From contig NZ_JOJP01000001.1 of the NCBI RefSeq assembly GCF_000710775.1, forward strand, positions 1,083,400 to 1,147,399: 64,000 bases of DNA, given 5' to 3'. The position numbers and the translations under genes were made by a program. This document shows positions 6,824 to 15,338 of the stretch, one piece after another; the stretch's first letter is position 1, and each line of letters opens with the position of its first letter. Source of the stretch: Endozoicomonas elysicola. GTDB taxonomy: Bacteria > Pseudomonadota > Gammaproteobacteria > Pseudomonadales > Endozoicomonadaceae. The notes beneath the pieces are model-generated. The model ran no database searches, was not told the DNA's origin, and saw only the letters and a program-made list of their open reading frames with translations.

Positions 6824-8170
6824 ATGCCTGAGAACCCCTACCTTACTGGTAACTACGCCCCCGTTGATGATGAATTAACGACATTTGACCTGAAAGTTAC
6901 CGGCTCTATTCCCCCGGAGTTGAATGGCAGCTTATTGCGTATTGGCCCAAACCCGATAAATCCTGATCCTGATGACTACTTCTGGTTTCTCGGAAATGGC
7001 ATGGTTCATGGCTTATGCCTTCAGGAAGGGCGTGCAACGTGGTATCGCAGCCGATATGTGCGGGATGACCAGGTCGTGGCAGCCAAACAATGGCCACCGG
7101 TGGCAGGGCCGGATAATCCTTTACAATTACTCGGTGGCATTGTGAACACCAATATAATCGCTCATGCCGGAAGGTTATGGGCACTGGTTGAAGCGGGCAA
7201 CCTGCCGGTTGAACTGGATAGTGAGCTTGAAACCGTGGCCAGAACGAATATGGGCGGCACCTTGCCCGGTGGGTTTACTGCTCATCCTCACCTTGATCCG
7301 GAAACGGGTGAGCTGCATGCTGTCGTTTATTCCCTGTTCTGGACGCATATTCAGTATCTGGTCGTTGGTACTGATGGCTGTGTGCGAAAATCCATCAATA
7401 TCCAGCTGCCGGGTTTGCCCATGATTCATGACTGCATGTTCACCAGGCACTACGTCATTCTGCTCGACCTGCCGGTGGTCGCTGATGAATCCATACCGGT
7501 AAGCAGTGGTGCGCTGCCATTTCGATGGAGACCCGGCTATGGTGCCAGAGTTGGCTTGCTTCCCAGGGAGGGTACGCCGGAGCAGATATCCTGGCATGAG
7601 CTTGAGCCCTGTTATGTGTTCCATATCATGAACGGTTTCGAGGATGATCAGGGCCGAGTCATACTGGATGTGGTTCGTCACAGCAGTTTTTTCGATGTGA
7701 GCAGTCAGGGGGAAGGGAATAGCAGACCGCCGACTCTGGTGCGCTGGACCATCGATCCTCAACAGACAACCGTTCAGGAGCAGTGCCTGGATGATCGCCC
7801 CCAGGAGTTCCCTAGGATTGATGAACACCTGACCGGAAAACCCTACCGTTATGGTTACACCTCACCATTGCCCACGATTCCTGAAATCGGATTGACAAAG
7901 TACGATCTGAAGACCGGCCGTTCTGAAACTCACCTTGAAGGTAAGTACCGGACCTTTCTTGAGCCGGTATTTGTTCCCTGTGCTCGCCATGCCACTGAAG
8001 ATGATGGCTGGGTTATGGCGTTTGTTTACGATCAAGAAAAAAACAGCAGTGATGTGGTGATTATCCAGGCCCGGGACTTTGCCTCTGAGCCGGTGGCCGT
8101 GATCCATCTTCCACGGCGTGTACCTTTTGGCTTCCATGGGAACTGGGTACCTTCGTCGTCTTTCGGATAG
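6824..8170 (+). CDS. Carotenoid oxygenase (RPE65/CCD family)
   Basis: 448 residues from ATG 6824, chosen because GGAGG at 6813-6817 is ideally spaced; an upstream GTG frame adds 14 unlikely residues. Family features are the N-terminal YLTGNYAPVDDE, LNGSLLRIGPNP, and the four iron-ligand histidines in their usual contexts: FTAHPHLD (154), PMIHDCMFT (202), VFHIMNGFEDD (267) and FGFHGNWVP (438). These enzymes are seven-bladed propellers holding Fe(II) that split carotenoid, apocarotenoid or stilbene double bonds with O2. No signal peptide is seen, so it is cytosolic. A SnoaL-like gene follows 119 bases downstream. Substrate cannot be fixed from sequence; lignostilbene-type or apocarotenoid cleavage are both possible. 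Confidence 0.92.
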   Translation: MPENPYLTGNYAPVDDELTTFDLKVTGSIPPELNGSLLRIGPNPINPDPDDYFWFLGNGMVHGLCLQEGRATWYRSRYVRDDQVVAAKQWPPVAGPDNPLQLLGGIVNTNIIAHAGRLWALVEAGNLPVELDSELETVARTNMGGTLPGGFTAHPHLDPETGELHAVVYSLFWTHIQYLVVGTDGCVRKSINIQLPGLPMIHDCMFTRHYVILLDLPVVADESIPVSSGALPFRWRPGYGARVGLLPREGTPEQISWHELEPCYVFHIMNGFEDDQGRVILDVVRHSSFFDVSSQGEGNSRPPTLVRWTIDPQQTTVQEQCLDDRPQEFPRIDEHLTGKPYRYGYTSPLPTIPEIGLTKYDLKTGRSETHLEGKYRTFLEPVFVPCARHATEDDGWVMAFVYDQEKNSSDVVIIQARDFASEPVAVIHLPRRVPFGFHGNWVPSSSFG

Positions 8171-8289
8171 TCTTTCCTACGGTTTCGCTGACTTTTCAAT
8201 ATTTCATAGTCACTGAGTGCCATCTACTATCGATCGTGCATGTCCGGCATGGTTCCGGGTATTGGCATGGATAATAAATGGAGGTTGGT

Positions 8290-8763
8290 ATGGGACAGTG
8301 GACGAAAGAGCATCTTCTTGATGCCTGGCAGCACTACGAAGCGGTGGTGGAGCGGTGTGGTAAAAGCAATGACTGGAACGACTACGCAGACCTGTTTACG
8401 GAAGATGGCCGTTATGTCGACGATGTCGACCCCGATCGAAACAGACGGGAAGAGATCCGGGATTGGATTACTGGTATCTACACTAACCCGGTTGCCAGGG
8501 CGGTAAGAACCTTTGTGACCAAGTGGTTTATTGTGGATGAAGAAAGAGGCTGGGTGATAGCGGAGTTTGACAATATCTGGGACGACCCGGGTAATGGCCA
8601 GGTGTTCAGCTTCCGCAATTACACGCTGATGAAATACGCCGGTGATTATCAATGGTACTTTCAGGAGGATCAGTACAATCCTCAGAAGCGAATGGAAGCC
8701 GGTATGGGGTGGATGCAGGCACGTCAGGCGGTGAAAAAGAGTGTGAAGGAAATAGTTTCATAG
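8290..8763 (+). CDS. SnoaL/NTF2-like fold protein
   Basis: 157 residues from ATG 8290, with GGAGG at 8280-8284; an ATG at 8278 overlaps that site and is unlikely. The pattern WQHYEAVVERCGKSNDWNDYADLFTEDGRYVDD, RREEIRDWI, then alternating strands (VTKWFIVDEERGWVIAEFDNIW) and YQWYFQEDQYNP is typical of the alpha+beta cone of SnoaL-like/NTF2 proteins. This fold covers polyketide cyclases, ketosteroid isomerases and limonene epoxide hydrolases. An Asp/Asn-rich pocket (DDVD, DNIWDD) is visible. It probably shares a transcript with the carotenoid oxygenase and may act on its product, which is an inference from context. Confidence 0.78.
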   Translation: MGQWTKEHLLDAWQHYEAVVERCGKSNDWNDYADLFTEDGRYVDDVDPDRNRREEIRDWITGIYTNPVARAVRTFVTKWFIVDEERGWVIAEFDNIWDDPGNGQVFSFRNYTLMKYAGDYQWYFQEDQYNPQKRMEAGMGWMQARQAVKKSVKEIVS

Positions 8764-9175
8764 TTTATTGGCCCAAGTCAGCGATTTTATGATGCTGGGT
8801 TTCAAACTGGTTTTAGGTAAGGTGAGCCAAGGGACAGGTCATTGCGTTAGTGCGTGCCTTCATGATCCTTACCTCTTTTTGAATGTAATCAGCCTGGGAG
8901 TGGCGGTAGTTCGAGGTGAAATTTTTTTGTCCTCGGTGACAATCGATTTTTGAAATAGAATGATATTATTTAAAAATGCATGAATTAAAAAGTCAGGTGT
9001 TTTATAAGTGTTTAATAAATTTTGTTCTGTCTCAAAGAAAGAAAAATAGCCAGGTGAATTCAATTAAATTGATCAATGTTGCCAGGTTATTAGTCGTGTC
9101 GTTATGTATCCAATAGGTGCCTGATACACAGTTTATTAAGCTATTCTGAACTCAGGCTTTGATTCTTATCATATG
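8764..9175 (+). other. Intergenic stretch without recognised gene
   Basis: About 410 bases between the SnoaL-like gene and the convergent arginine-deiminase-like gene. The right half is AT-rich. Short ORFs on both strands lack ribosome-binding sites and protein-like composition. I see no T-run hairpin. Confidence 0.35.
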
Positions 9176-10804
9176 TTACCCATGATGCCTTGAACTATTA
9201 AACGATGGCTTTGCCATTATACCCTCTTTGGGGAACGTTGATGTTATACAATGAAATGATCCCTCAAGCTCGTTTGATAACTTCTTGCTTCTACTGGTAA
9301 CTACTTTGAACCCTAGTTTTTTGTAAATCTGTTTTGCTTCTTCATCGGTTGGCTGGTCGAAAGTGGGCATGAATAGTGTATTTCTGACAATTACAGAGTT
9401 TACATAGGTTTCATATTCATTTTCCGGTTGTGGTAACAGTGTGACGGTATATCCCAGTTTCTCGAAACGTTGCTGATAGGCAGGCTGATCGGTGACGACA
9501 TTGTTTGAATCAATAAACTTTACTACTTCATCGGTGTGCCCTACACCTGCTATGTGCTCAAGCCGAATCGTTGTGTTGCAGCCATAGTAATGACTGTAAA
9601 TACGGTCAGGTATCATCTGGGTGTCTTCATTGTTCACGACAACACAGTTGCCCTTGCTGTCGGCCATGAAGTTACCTCCTATAACATCGTAGTGTGGCTG
9701 AGAGACTAATTCTGCATCCAGAAAATGGGCTAAAGCCTCATCTGGCTGAAAAAATGGATTCTTACCGCTGATGAGCTTCAGCTCTCCGGTTTTACCAATG
9801 ACAGGGATGGGAAGGTTATCCCGGGCCCATAAAAGGTTTTTCCCCCCTCGCGGAACGTGCAGTACATGCAAGCGTTCGTCACCAACCAGTGGCCCGTAGT
9901 TAGCGCGAATATGATCGGTACGGTCAGCAGTGGTGTAAACAACCAAATCAACACCGTTGGGAAGTTTGCGTGCAAGTTTACGCTTCATTCCTCTTGCCTC
10001 ATAGGTCGGCTCATCACTCACCGTATCATCACTGAAAAACAAGTATCTGGTGTTTTTTTCATATTCCGCCCAGGGGCGGCCTTCTACCTGTACCGTATCC
10101 TGATCAATCTCAGGAACCTGCTCCGACTCACCGTAAATCTGTCGAAGCAGTTCAAGGTATCGTGCTCTGTCAGCATCAGGATCCAGCTCACTATTACCTG
10201 ATGTGGATACTTCCACCGGTTGCTCAGTGGTCGCTGCTGTTGTGGATGCTTTCACCTCTTTTTCATGAGTGGCTGTTGTTGTGGTTACTTTTAGCTCCTG
10301 CTCAGGAGTGGTTGTCTTTGCAGATACTTTCATTTCTTGCTCATCACTGGTTGGTGTGGAGACCTCAACTCCATTATCCCAGGGGTGCATTTTTCTGGTT
10401 GCCCATTGACTGACATGTTCTGAATCTTCGCTTAAGGCATCAAAAATAAAGGCTTCTGTTGTTGGGGGAATCCATGGTGGTAATCCTTCTGTGGTTTTTA
10501 TTGAATGAGTGACTGGAAGAGGAGGTGTTGTTCTTGCCGTTCGATCAGCCAATGGTGTACTCGAAGACTCTTTAACCCCATTCCCGGCTTGGTGTATTCC
10601 AACAGTGTACCCTGCTCCAAAACCTGCACTAACTAACCCTAAACCAGCAAAACCCCAAGCCAGGGAGGATTTCGCAGGGCACTTACTGATAATCCAGTGA
10701 CCGAAGCGGGAACAATACCCTTGGTCTGCACTGCTTTGCTGAGGCTCTACGTCAATGGTGATAGCCGGGGGAGTAATGAAGCTTGTTGTCTCACAGTTAC
10801 TCAT
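9176..10804 (-). CDS. Membrane-anchored peptidyl-arginine/agmatine deiminase family protein
   Basis: 542 residues from ATG 10804; the longer frame needs a TTG at 10816. Residues about 47-70 (LAWGFAGLGLVSAGFGAGYTVGI) form one membrane segment. A long Thr/Pro/Glu-rich linker (about 75-210) follows, with four imperfect repeats of the kind EQELKVTTTT and EKEVKASTTA. The C-terminal domain (about 240-525) carries the guanidino-modifying signature of the bacterial PAD/AguA family (PF04371-type): LLWARDNLPI with Asp329, VIGGNFMAD, VGHTDEVVKF with His423 and Asp425, and GSFHCITSTFP with nucleophile Cys519. All catalytic positions are kept, so deimination of arginine or agmatine is likely. The anchor and stalk are not usual for AguA and suggest display on the envelope or delivery to a host. 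The gene stands alone. Confidence 0.8.
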   Translation of the reverse strand: MSNCETTSFITPPAITIDVEPQQSSADQGYCSRFGHWIISKCPAKSSLAWGFAGLGLVSAGFGAGYTVGIHQAGNGVKESSSTPLADRTARTTPPLPVTHSIKTTEGLPPWIPPTTEAFIFDALSEDSEHVSQWATRKMHPWDNGVEVSTPTSDEQEMKVSAKTTTPEQELKVTTTTATHEKEVKASTTAATTEQPVEVSTSGNSELDPDADRARYLELLRQIYGESEQVPEIDQDTVQVEGRPWAEYEKNTRYLFFSDDTVSDEPTYEARGMKRKLARKLPNGVDLVVYTTADRTDHIRANYGPLVGDERLHVLHVPRGGKNLLWARDNLPIPVIGKTGELKLISGKNPFFQPDEALAHFLDAELVSQPHYDVIGGNFMADSKGNCVVVNNEDTQMIPDRIYSHYYGCNTTIRLEHIAGVGHTDEVVKFIDSNNVVTDQPAYQQRFEKLGYTVTLLPQPENEYETYVNSVIVRNTLFMPTFDQPTDEEAKQIYKKLGFKVVTSRSKKLSNELEGSFHCITSTFPKEGIMAKPSFNSSRHHG

Positions 10805-11206
10805 GCCATTTGCCAAATGTAATGTACGAATTGTTTAAAGGCTTTAAGTTACCTTGGTTCCAAAAAAGCCTCAGCGGTTCAGCTTTATCAAGGGTAAATA
10901 TATCTGGTTTTGATATAGAGTCAGCACCTTAGAAGTCGGTTTGCTCTTAAGAAGTTTACATATCCAATTATCTCTAATTTTAGCTTTCGAAGTTGAATCA
11001 ATCATCGAAACAGTAAGTGGCTTCATTCTGTTTGAAAACAGCTGGTAAGGAAAATTACCTGTTATTCACGCTTAGAAGAAATACTACTGATTAATCATGA
11101 AAAATACCTGAACACAGGATAGCCTATTTTTTATTTTTACTTTATTGTAATCAAAACCGATTTTTCTTCGTCTTCAATAGTAAAGGGAAAAAATAACTAT
11201 AAACTG
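10805..11206 (+). other. Intergenic stretch without recognised gene
   Basis: About 400 AT-rich bases upstream of the deiminase-like gene (minus strand), so its promoter must lie here. No exact consensus boxes stand out. The last 80 bases are open in the frame of the following anti-sigma-like fragment. Confidence 0.3.
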
Positions 11207-11533
11207 ATGATTGTGGAAGTTCGTTCCATTCAGCTGGGTAAAGTGACAGGCTATCTTTCTCACCTGGGTTTTTCATTGATAAAGTTTAAATACTTGGTAG
11301 GCCGTCAGTGGGAGTTGCTGGGCGGTCGTTATTGCAGTCTTCAGGGTAAGCTTGCGGCGCAGCTGAAATTGCGTAACCGGTCTGATAACCGCATCTATAC
11401 TTTCTACCAGTCCTTACTGCCAGAGCCGATGACTGATTTCAGCAAGCATGAAGGGTATGTGGATGGTATTAAGATTTCTCGCTGGCAGAAGAATGATCTG
11501 TTGCCTGGACTTGTCGGGCAGTCTGTCCATTGA
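11207..11533 (+). pseudogene. Probable remnant of an anti-sigma-factor-like protein (C-terminal half)
   Basis: The 108-residue frame contains GRQWELLGGRYCSLQGKLAA, KLRNRSDNRIYTFYQS and VDGIKISRWQKNDLLPGL. These resemble the periplasmic C-terminal part of a family of small anti-sigma-like membrane proteins (segments of the type GARYCSIQGQLAAQL and VEVSLWRENGLF). The zinc-finger and membrane parts expected upstream are absent: the frame is open for only about 28 more codons and has no ribosome-binding site. I therefore read it as a truncated relic. The family link comes from memory of the motif and is tentative; an intact small hypothetical protein is the alternative. Confidence 0.4.
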
Positions 11534-11541
11534 GCCCTCGG

Positions 11542-11642
11542 GTGGCTCGTAAAGCCGCCTTCCAGCTTCGTTGAACTGGTTTTGATGTAGAACCAATACA
11601 CCTGTACCAGTTCGCCTTGTGGAATACGGCTTTACGAGCCAC
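11542..11642. repeat. 101-bp hairpin element with perfect 16-bp terminal inverted repeats
   Basis: GTGGCTCGTAAAGCCG (11542-11557) is matched exactly by CGGCTTTACGAGCCAC (11627-11642). An inner pair, GAACTGGT (11573-11580) and ACCAGTTC (11606-11613), makes a nested hairpin. It begins 8 bases after the stop of the preceding frame. Size, inverted ends and placement suggest a MITE- or REP-like element. No target duplication is obvious. Confidence 0.65.
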
Positions 11643-11690
11643 TGAGTTTGGAGCCTTATGTCAACAGAATCTGGGGTGAGAATCCCTTCT

Positions 11691-12257
11691 TTATTTCCAA
11701 TAGGGTGAACTATCAAGCTCATTAGCAAGATGCTTTCTGATTTCACTGAGCTCTTGGTAATCAAAAAGATTTGAAGCTTCTAATTCTCTCATGACTTCTC
11801 TGGATTCTTTATTATCAAATATTGATAACTTAAGTCCACTTTCTTGAAACCTGGTTTTGATCAACTGAAATAATCTTTCCTGCTTCTCACGTAATTCAAA
11901 AACTTCATCTGAAACTTCATTTTCATTGGTTCTTGAGGAGTTTAAAAGAGCATTCATCTCAGCGTCTACCTCAGGATCATTTTGGTTAGTTCCAGAAACC
12001 TTGTCATCAGGTGATATTGAAATTTCCTTGTTAATAGTTCGATTATACACTTTTTTAGCTTCGTAAAAATGTTGCAGCGTTTTCGGTGAATGTGTCTGGC
12101 TTCCCTTTCGTAAATTTAAGTATTCAGCATTAGTGATGGTCTTACCCTTAAAAAATGCAATGAATGCTTTTTTAAACCCAAGACCTTCTTCTTTTACAAA
12201 TCGAGCAGAATCCATCCATTTTAATTGAAATGATTCCCCAGAGCATGTGATTGACAT
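11691..12257 (-). CDS. Hypothetical, charged helical protein
   Basis: 188 residues from ATG 12257, preceded by AAGGGA on the minus strand. The product is hydrophilic with no signal peptide or membrane helix. The C-terminal half (about 100-185) is Glu/Lys-rich and predicted helical (VSDEVFELREKQERLFQLIKTR is the core of it). A KFxKGKTITNAEYLNL-like section lies in the first third. The gene is AT-rich like its surroundings and lies between a hairpin element and a long gene-free stretch, consistent with accessory DNA. I do not recognise a family; a secreted or effector role would be speculation. Confidence 0.55.
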   Translation of the reverse strand: MSITCSGESFQLKWMDSARFVKEEGLGFKKAFIAFFKGKTITNAEYLNLRKGSQTHSPKTLQHFYEAKKVYNRTINKEISISPDDKVSGTNQNDPEVDAEMNALLNSSRTNENEVSDEVFELREKQERLFQLIKTRFQESGLKLSIFDNKESREVMRELEASNLFDYQELSEIRKHLANELDSSPYWK

Positions 12258-13012
12258 GGCAAAATTCCCTTTTTGTCAATGGATTAAGTGGTTCTAAATT
12301 AACATTATATAATGTTATTGTGATATTGGACTTATGATATACGGTCTAATTTATTGCTGAGAGATTATAATTATTTGTTTTTGTTCGTTTTTTATGATGT
12401 ATGAGCAGTTTTCCATAGCCTGAATTATTAATGGGGAAATATGAATTTCTCTATATAAAGCTATCAATATTCTGAGAATGAATAAAACATGCAATAAATA
12501 AGAGGGTGATTTAATACGTTACCAATTTTGTGTTTAACTATTTGATTTCATTAGTTTAGAGTGAGTCGGATATAGGGAGCTAAATCTTCTCTCAATGCTG
12601 TATTTTTTGTCTAATTTATTGTTTTTTCTATTGTTACATCTCTTTCCGATGTGCTCAGAAAGTGTCTGTTTTGTTTAATCTCTGTAGGTCTAATTTCCAG
12701 TAGATTATTCCATGCTACATAGAGTTGCCTTGATCCAGGGTGGCTCACTGCCCTATTACCAATCCTAATTAGTTAGATTCTGATTTCTGATCTTGATTTA
12801 TTCAGCAATGGCTGGGGATGGCAGTATGCCTAATGCATATTTATAAAAAATGAACTTTCCAATTCAAAAATTGACTAATAAGTTAGTACGTTGATACCTG
12901 CTTTTTTTCTTATTCATAATCATGAATAGAGAGGTTTTATTTTCTTGAAGTGAATATTTGGCATACAACAATCTAATAAGTAAAAAATGCTAATAATGGA
13001 GGTGGTATTAAA
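12258..13012 (+). other. Long AT-rich gene-free stretch
   Basis: 755 bases with no frame longer than a few dozen codons on either strand. It is strongly AT-rich with many A/T runs. It should hold the promoters of the two divergent flanking hypothetical genes. I see no tRNA, terminator or repeat of note beyond a small GGGTGGctcaCTGCCC near 12749-12764. Confidence 0.35.
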
Positions 13013-13591
13013 ATGGAATCTGTGACAATTAATTTTAACCCTACTCAAAAACAAACTCACAATAGTTCGACTTGTAATGCATTAGGTAGAGCTGCAAAGT
13101 GCTTTGGCAGAAATGTATGCAAAATAGCGGTTGCCGTACCGTATGTTTTGTATCATGCCTTTAGCATAGGTACTGAAGCATTGTGTGGTGCGGGTGGTGC
13201 CGTCGTTGGTGCTGTAAGAGGCGGAGCTGTTAAGCTTGCAAGGGCTATTGGAGCGAAGCTTAACTTGTGTAAGAAATCAACACGGCCACTTTCAGACTAC
13301 GTAATAAAAGACTTCCATCGAGGCGCTAATATTGGCTGGTTTCCCGGTCAGGTTATTGGTGTGGTTGGGTCGGCAGTGACTTCAGCTGGGATACTCTTGA
13401 ATCCGGTCTCACTGGGTGTTGGAGGAACGGTTCTTGGTGCATACAGCCTTATTGAGGGCGTGGTTACCTATAACCAGCTTAAAAAGACAGGACACTCTTC
13501 TGCTGAGCAGGATTCTAAAAATGTCTTGAGAGATATCCGCCGGGAATGTCGAGATATACATGATTGGCTTTATGGTGATAAAAAGCTTTAA
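13013..13591 (+). CDS. Hypothetical glycine-rich membrane-associated protein
   Basis: 192 residues from ATG 13013, with GGAGGTGG at 12999-13006 as a strong ribosome-binding site. Two long Gly/Ala/Val-rich hydrophobic regions (about 38-82, with ALCGAGGAVVGAVRGGAV; about 105-148, with VIGVVGSAVTSAGILL and LGVGGTVLGAYSLIEGVV) are separated by a basic loop (AKLNLCKKSTRP). The tail is charged (LRDIRRECRDIHDWL). The N-terminus is polar without a signal peptide. The composition recalls membrane-inserting secreted proteins of intracellular bacteria, but I cannot assign a family. A strong hairpin follows 6 bases after the stop. Confidence 0.6.
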   Translation: MESVTINFNPTQKQTHNSSTCNALGRAAKCFGRNVCKIAVAVPYVLYHAFSIGTEALCGAGGAVVGAVRGGAVKLARAIGAKLNLCKKSTRPLSDYVIKDFHRGANIGWFPGQVIGVVGSAVTSAGILLNPVSLGVGGTVLGAYSLIEGVVTYNQLKKTGHSSAEQDSKNVLRDIRRECRDIHDWLYGDKKL

Positions 13592-13895
13592 TGCTCCACC
13601 CTGACGTTATCAAGCATTCTGTCAGATCTAATCTGGAGTGCTGTGATAGGTCAGGGTTTCTCGACTTTCCCAGATACTCCTGTGTATATTTTCCGCTTAG
13701 TAGGCGTGCATTGCTGTTCAAAGAGCTTTATCCCGCGAGATTTATGCTTCCTGCTACAGTGAACTTTTAATCAGATAATGCAACCTGAGATTGTCGCCCA
13801 AAATATAATCATTCAGAGATATAGCTGATCACACATATTGTTTACTGCTATAAATGAGTAATCAACTTTTATTGTGTTGCACTGATGGGGAAATA
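13592..13895 (+). other. Intergenic stretch with stop-proximal hairpin
   Basis: About 300 bases between the glycine-rich hypothetical gene and the DUF523 gene. Apart from the hairpin at 13598-13657 nothing is recognised. An in-frame ATG at 13854 upstream of the DUF523 start lacks a ribosome-binding site. Confidence 0.35.
13598..13657 (+). terminator. 60-bp nested hairpin after a stop codon
   Basis: ACCCTGAC (13598-13605) pairs with GTCAGGGT (13650-13657). Inside, ATC/GAT, AGCA/TGCT and CAGAT/ATCTG (around a CTA loop) continue the fold. It starts 6 bases after the stop of the glycine-rich protein gene. Only a weak TTTC follows, so it may be a terminator, an mRNA-stabilising structure or a small repeat element. 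Confidence 0.5.
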
Positions 13896-14390
13896 ATGTC
13901 TGATAAAAAAGTGATGGTCAGTGCCTGTTTGTTGGGTGAACAGTGCCGGTTTGATGGTGGTACCTGTACGAATCAGGAATTAAAAGAAGATCTTGAGGGT
14001 GTTGAGCTCATTTCGGTATGTCCGGAAGAGATGGGTGGGTTAGCAACCCCGAGGCCCAGGGCCAGAATTGTCGGTAAGGATGGCTCTGCGGATGGGGTAG
14101 ATGTATTGAATGGCGAAGCTGATGTCCTTACTCACGAGGGTAACGATGTGTCAGATGCGTATATTCGGGGTGGTATGAAGACACTGGACCTGGCTAAGTC
14201 ATCTGGAGCTGGGCTGGCGATTTTAAAGAGTAACAGTCCATCTTGTGGTTGCGGCAAGGTGTTCACCGAAGACTTTCAGAACCTTAGAGAAGGCGATGGA
14301 ACGACTACTGCAATTCTGAAAAACGCCGGTATTCATGTGGTGAATGATGTTGATTATCATGAAGCTCTGGATCAGTACAAAGAGAAGTAG
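13896..14390 (+). CDS. DUF523 family protein
   Basis: 164 residues from ATG 13896, with GGGGAAAT just upstream; the frame upstream to 13854 lacks support. The family pattern is clear: VMVSACLLGEQCRFDGG at the N-terminus, LISVCPEEMGGLATPRP, AILKSNSPSCGCG near 113-125, and a Thr-rich loop GDGTTTAILKNAGI. The conserved cysteines suggest metal or Fe-S binding, but the family is biochemically uncharacterised, sometimes found fused to DUF1722. It is cytosolic. It converges with the TauE/SafE-like gene 30 bases away. Identification as DUF523 is firm; function is not. Confidence 0.9.
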   Translation: MSDKKVMVSACLLGEQCRFDGGTCTNQELKEDLEGVELISVCPEEMGGLATPRPRARIVGKDGSADGVDVLNGEADVLTHEGNDVSDAYIRGGMKTLDLAKSSGAGLAILKSNSPSCGCGKVFTEDFQNLREGDGTTTAILKNAGIHVVNDVDYHEALDQYKEK

Positions 14391-14420
14391 GCAAACCTAC
14401 AGAACCGTAGCTGGGCTTAT

Positions 14421-15179
14421 CTACAATGTTAAGCTTAAGCTGGTTAATCCCTGGTAAGTCAGTACACACATAAATACAGAGAGTACATAGCGAATGATAA
14501 CCCTGTAGCGTTCGGCATTTATTCGGGTCTGTAACCGGAAGCCTGCAAACAGACCAGCACAAGCTACCACTGTTATCAGCGTTAATGGTATTAGCTCTAT
14601 TTCATCAGGTGCCAGGTGCGTTGATAGTATGATCAATTGCATGAATTTACTGAGCAGAAAACAGATATTTGAAACAATAATTATTTCTTTTGATGATTTG
14701 GTGACCTCCAGTAAATAGATCATCAGGATAGGGGCAACAGCATTGGTTGCGCCACCAATCATACCGGCAAATGACCCCATCACGATGGGAAACAGGATTG
14801 GATGATCCGATAAGGCTGAAAAATACTTTTTGATACTGCTTGAGAACAGGTAGATAAAGATGGATGCTGCAAGCAGAAGCTTCAGCAGGTCTGGGTTGGC
14901 CCAGGTGAGAGCCCAGGCTCCCAGTAAACTGCCAAGGGTTGTAACAATAATAATTAAGCCATATTGTCGAACTGTGCCTTTTATATTTCTGCAGTTACAC
15001 AGGCTAAGTGTAATCACCACCAGTGATGGGATCATTGTGAGCAGTACTGCTGTCTTTAAATCGTAGGCGAGAGCCAGTACTGGTGTGGAGAGCATGGGAA
15101 ACCCAAACCCCAATGCTCCATGCACAGTACCTGCCATTAAGATTAACAGCAGGCCAATGATCATTAATTCCATTGCCAT
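14421..15179 (-). CDS. TauE/SafE-family sulfite/anion exporter-like membrane protein
   Basis: 252 residues with about eight membrane helices arranged as two repeated halves. Each half has the family's glycine-rich motif (GTVHGALGFGFPMLSTPVLAL at the start; GSFAGMIGGATNAVAPILMI in the second half). Members export sulfite, sulfoacetate or related small anions, or contribute to sulfur uptake; specificity cannot be read here. The start at 15179 or two codons later is equally possible. Two short ORFs lie immediately upstream on the same strand, the nearer ending 3 bases before this start, suggesting translational coupling. Confidence 0.88.
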   Translation of the reverse strand: MAMELMIIGLLLILMAGTVHGALGFGFPMLSTPVLALAYDLKTAVLLTMIPSLVVITLSLCNCRNIKGTVRQYGLIIIVTTLGSLLGAWALTWANPDLLKLLLAASIFIYLFSSSIKKYFSALSDHPILFPIVMGSFAGMIGGATNAVAPILMIYLLEVTKSSKEIIIVSNICFLLSKFMQLIILSTHLAPDEIELIPLTLITVVACAGLFAGFRLQTRINAERYRVIIRYVLSVFMCVLTYQGLTSLSLTL

Positions 15180-15182
15180 GTT

Positions 15183-15326
15183 CTAACTGGCCTTTAGCAT
15201 TGGTGGCATATTGAATCGTATCCGCTTCAGATGTCTGTTTTTTTCTTTTATTTTGGTTCTGGCATCAAGATACCGGCGGTTATCTAATAATAAAATCTGC
15301 TGGTCTTCAAGGCTTAGTTTTAACAT
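15183..15326 (-). CDS. Possible small protein (47 residues) upstream of the TauE/SafE gene
   Basis: ATG 15326 to TAG 15183 encodes a very basic 47-residue peptide (MLKLSLEDQQILLLDNRRYL, then RTKIKEKNRHLKRIRF). Its stop lies 3 bases before the TauE/SafE-like start. The sequence is helix-forming with a hydrophobic first half and a Lys/Arg-rich second half. The ribosome-binding site is weak, so this is a candidate only; a leader ORF controlling the exporter is an alternative. Confidence 0.4.
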   Translation of the reverse strand: MLKLSLEDQQILLLDNRRYLDARTKIKEKNRHLKRIRFNMPPMLKAS

Positions 15327-15338
15327 GTTTTAAGGTAA

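Noticed and set aside
7175-7828. 217-codon minus-strand ORF inside the carotenoid oxygenase
   Set aside because: The sense strand has all four iron-ligand histidines and a strong ribosome-binding site; the antisense frame shows no domain.
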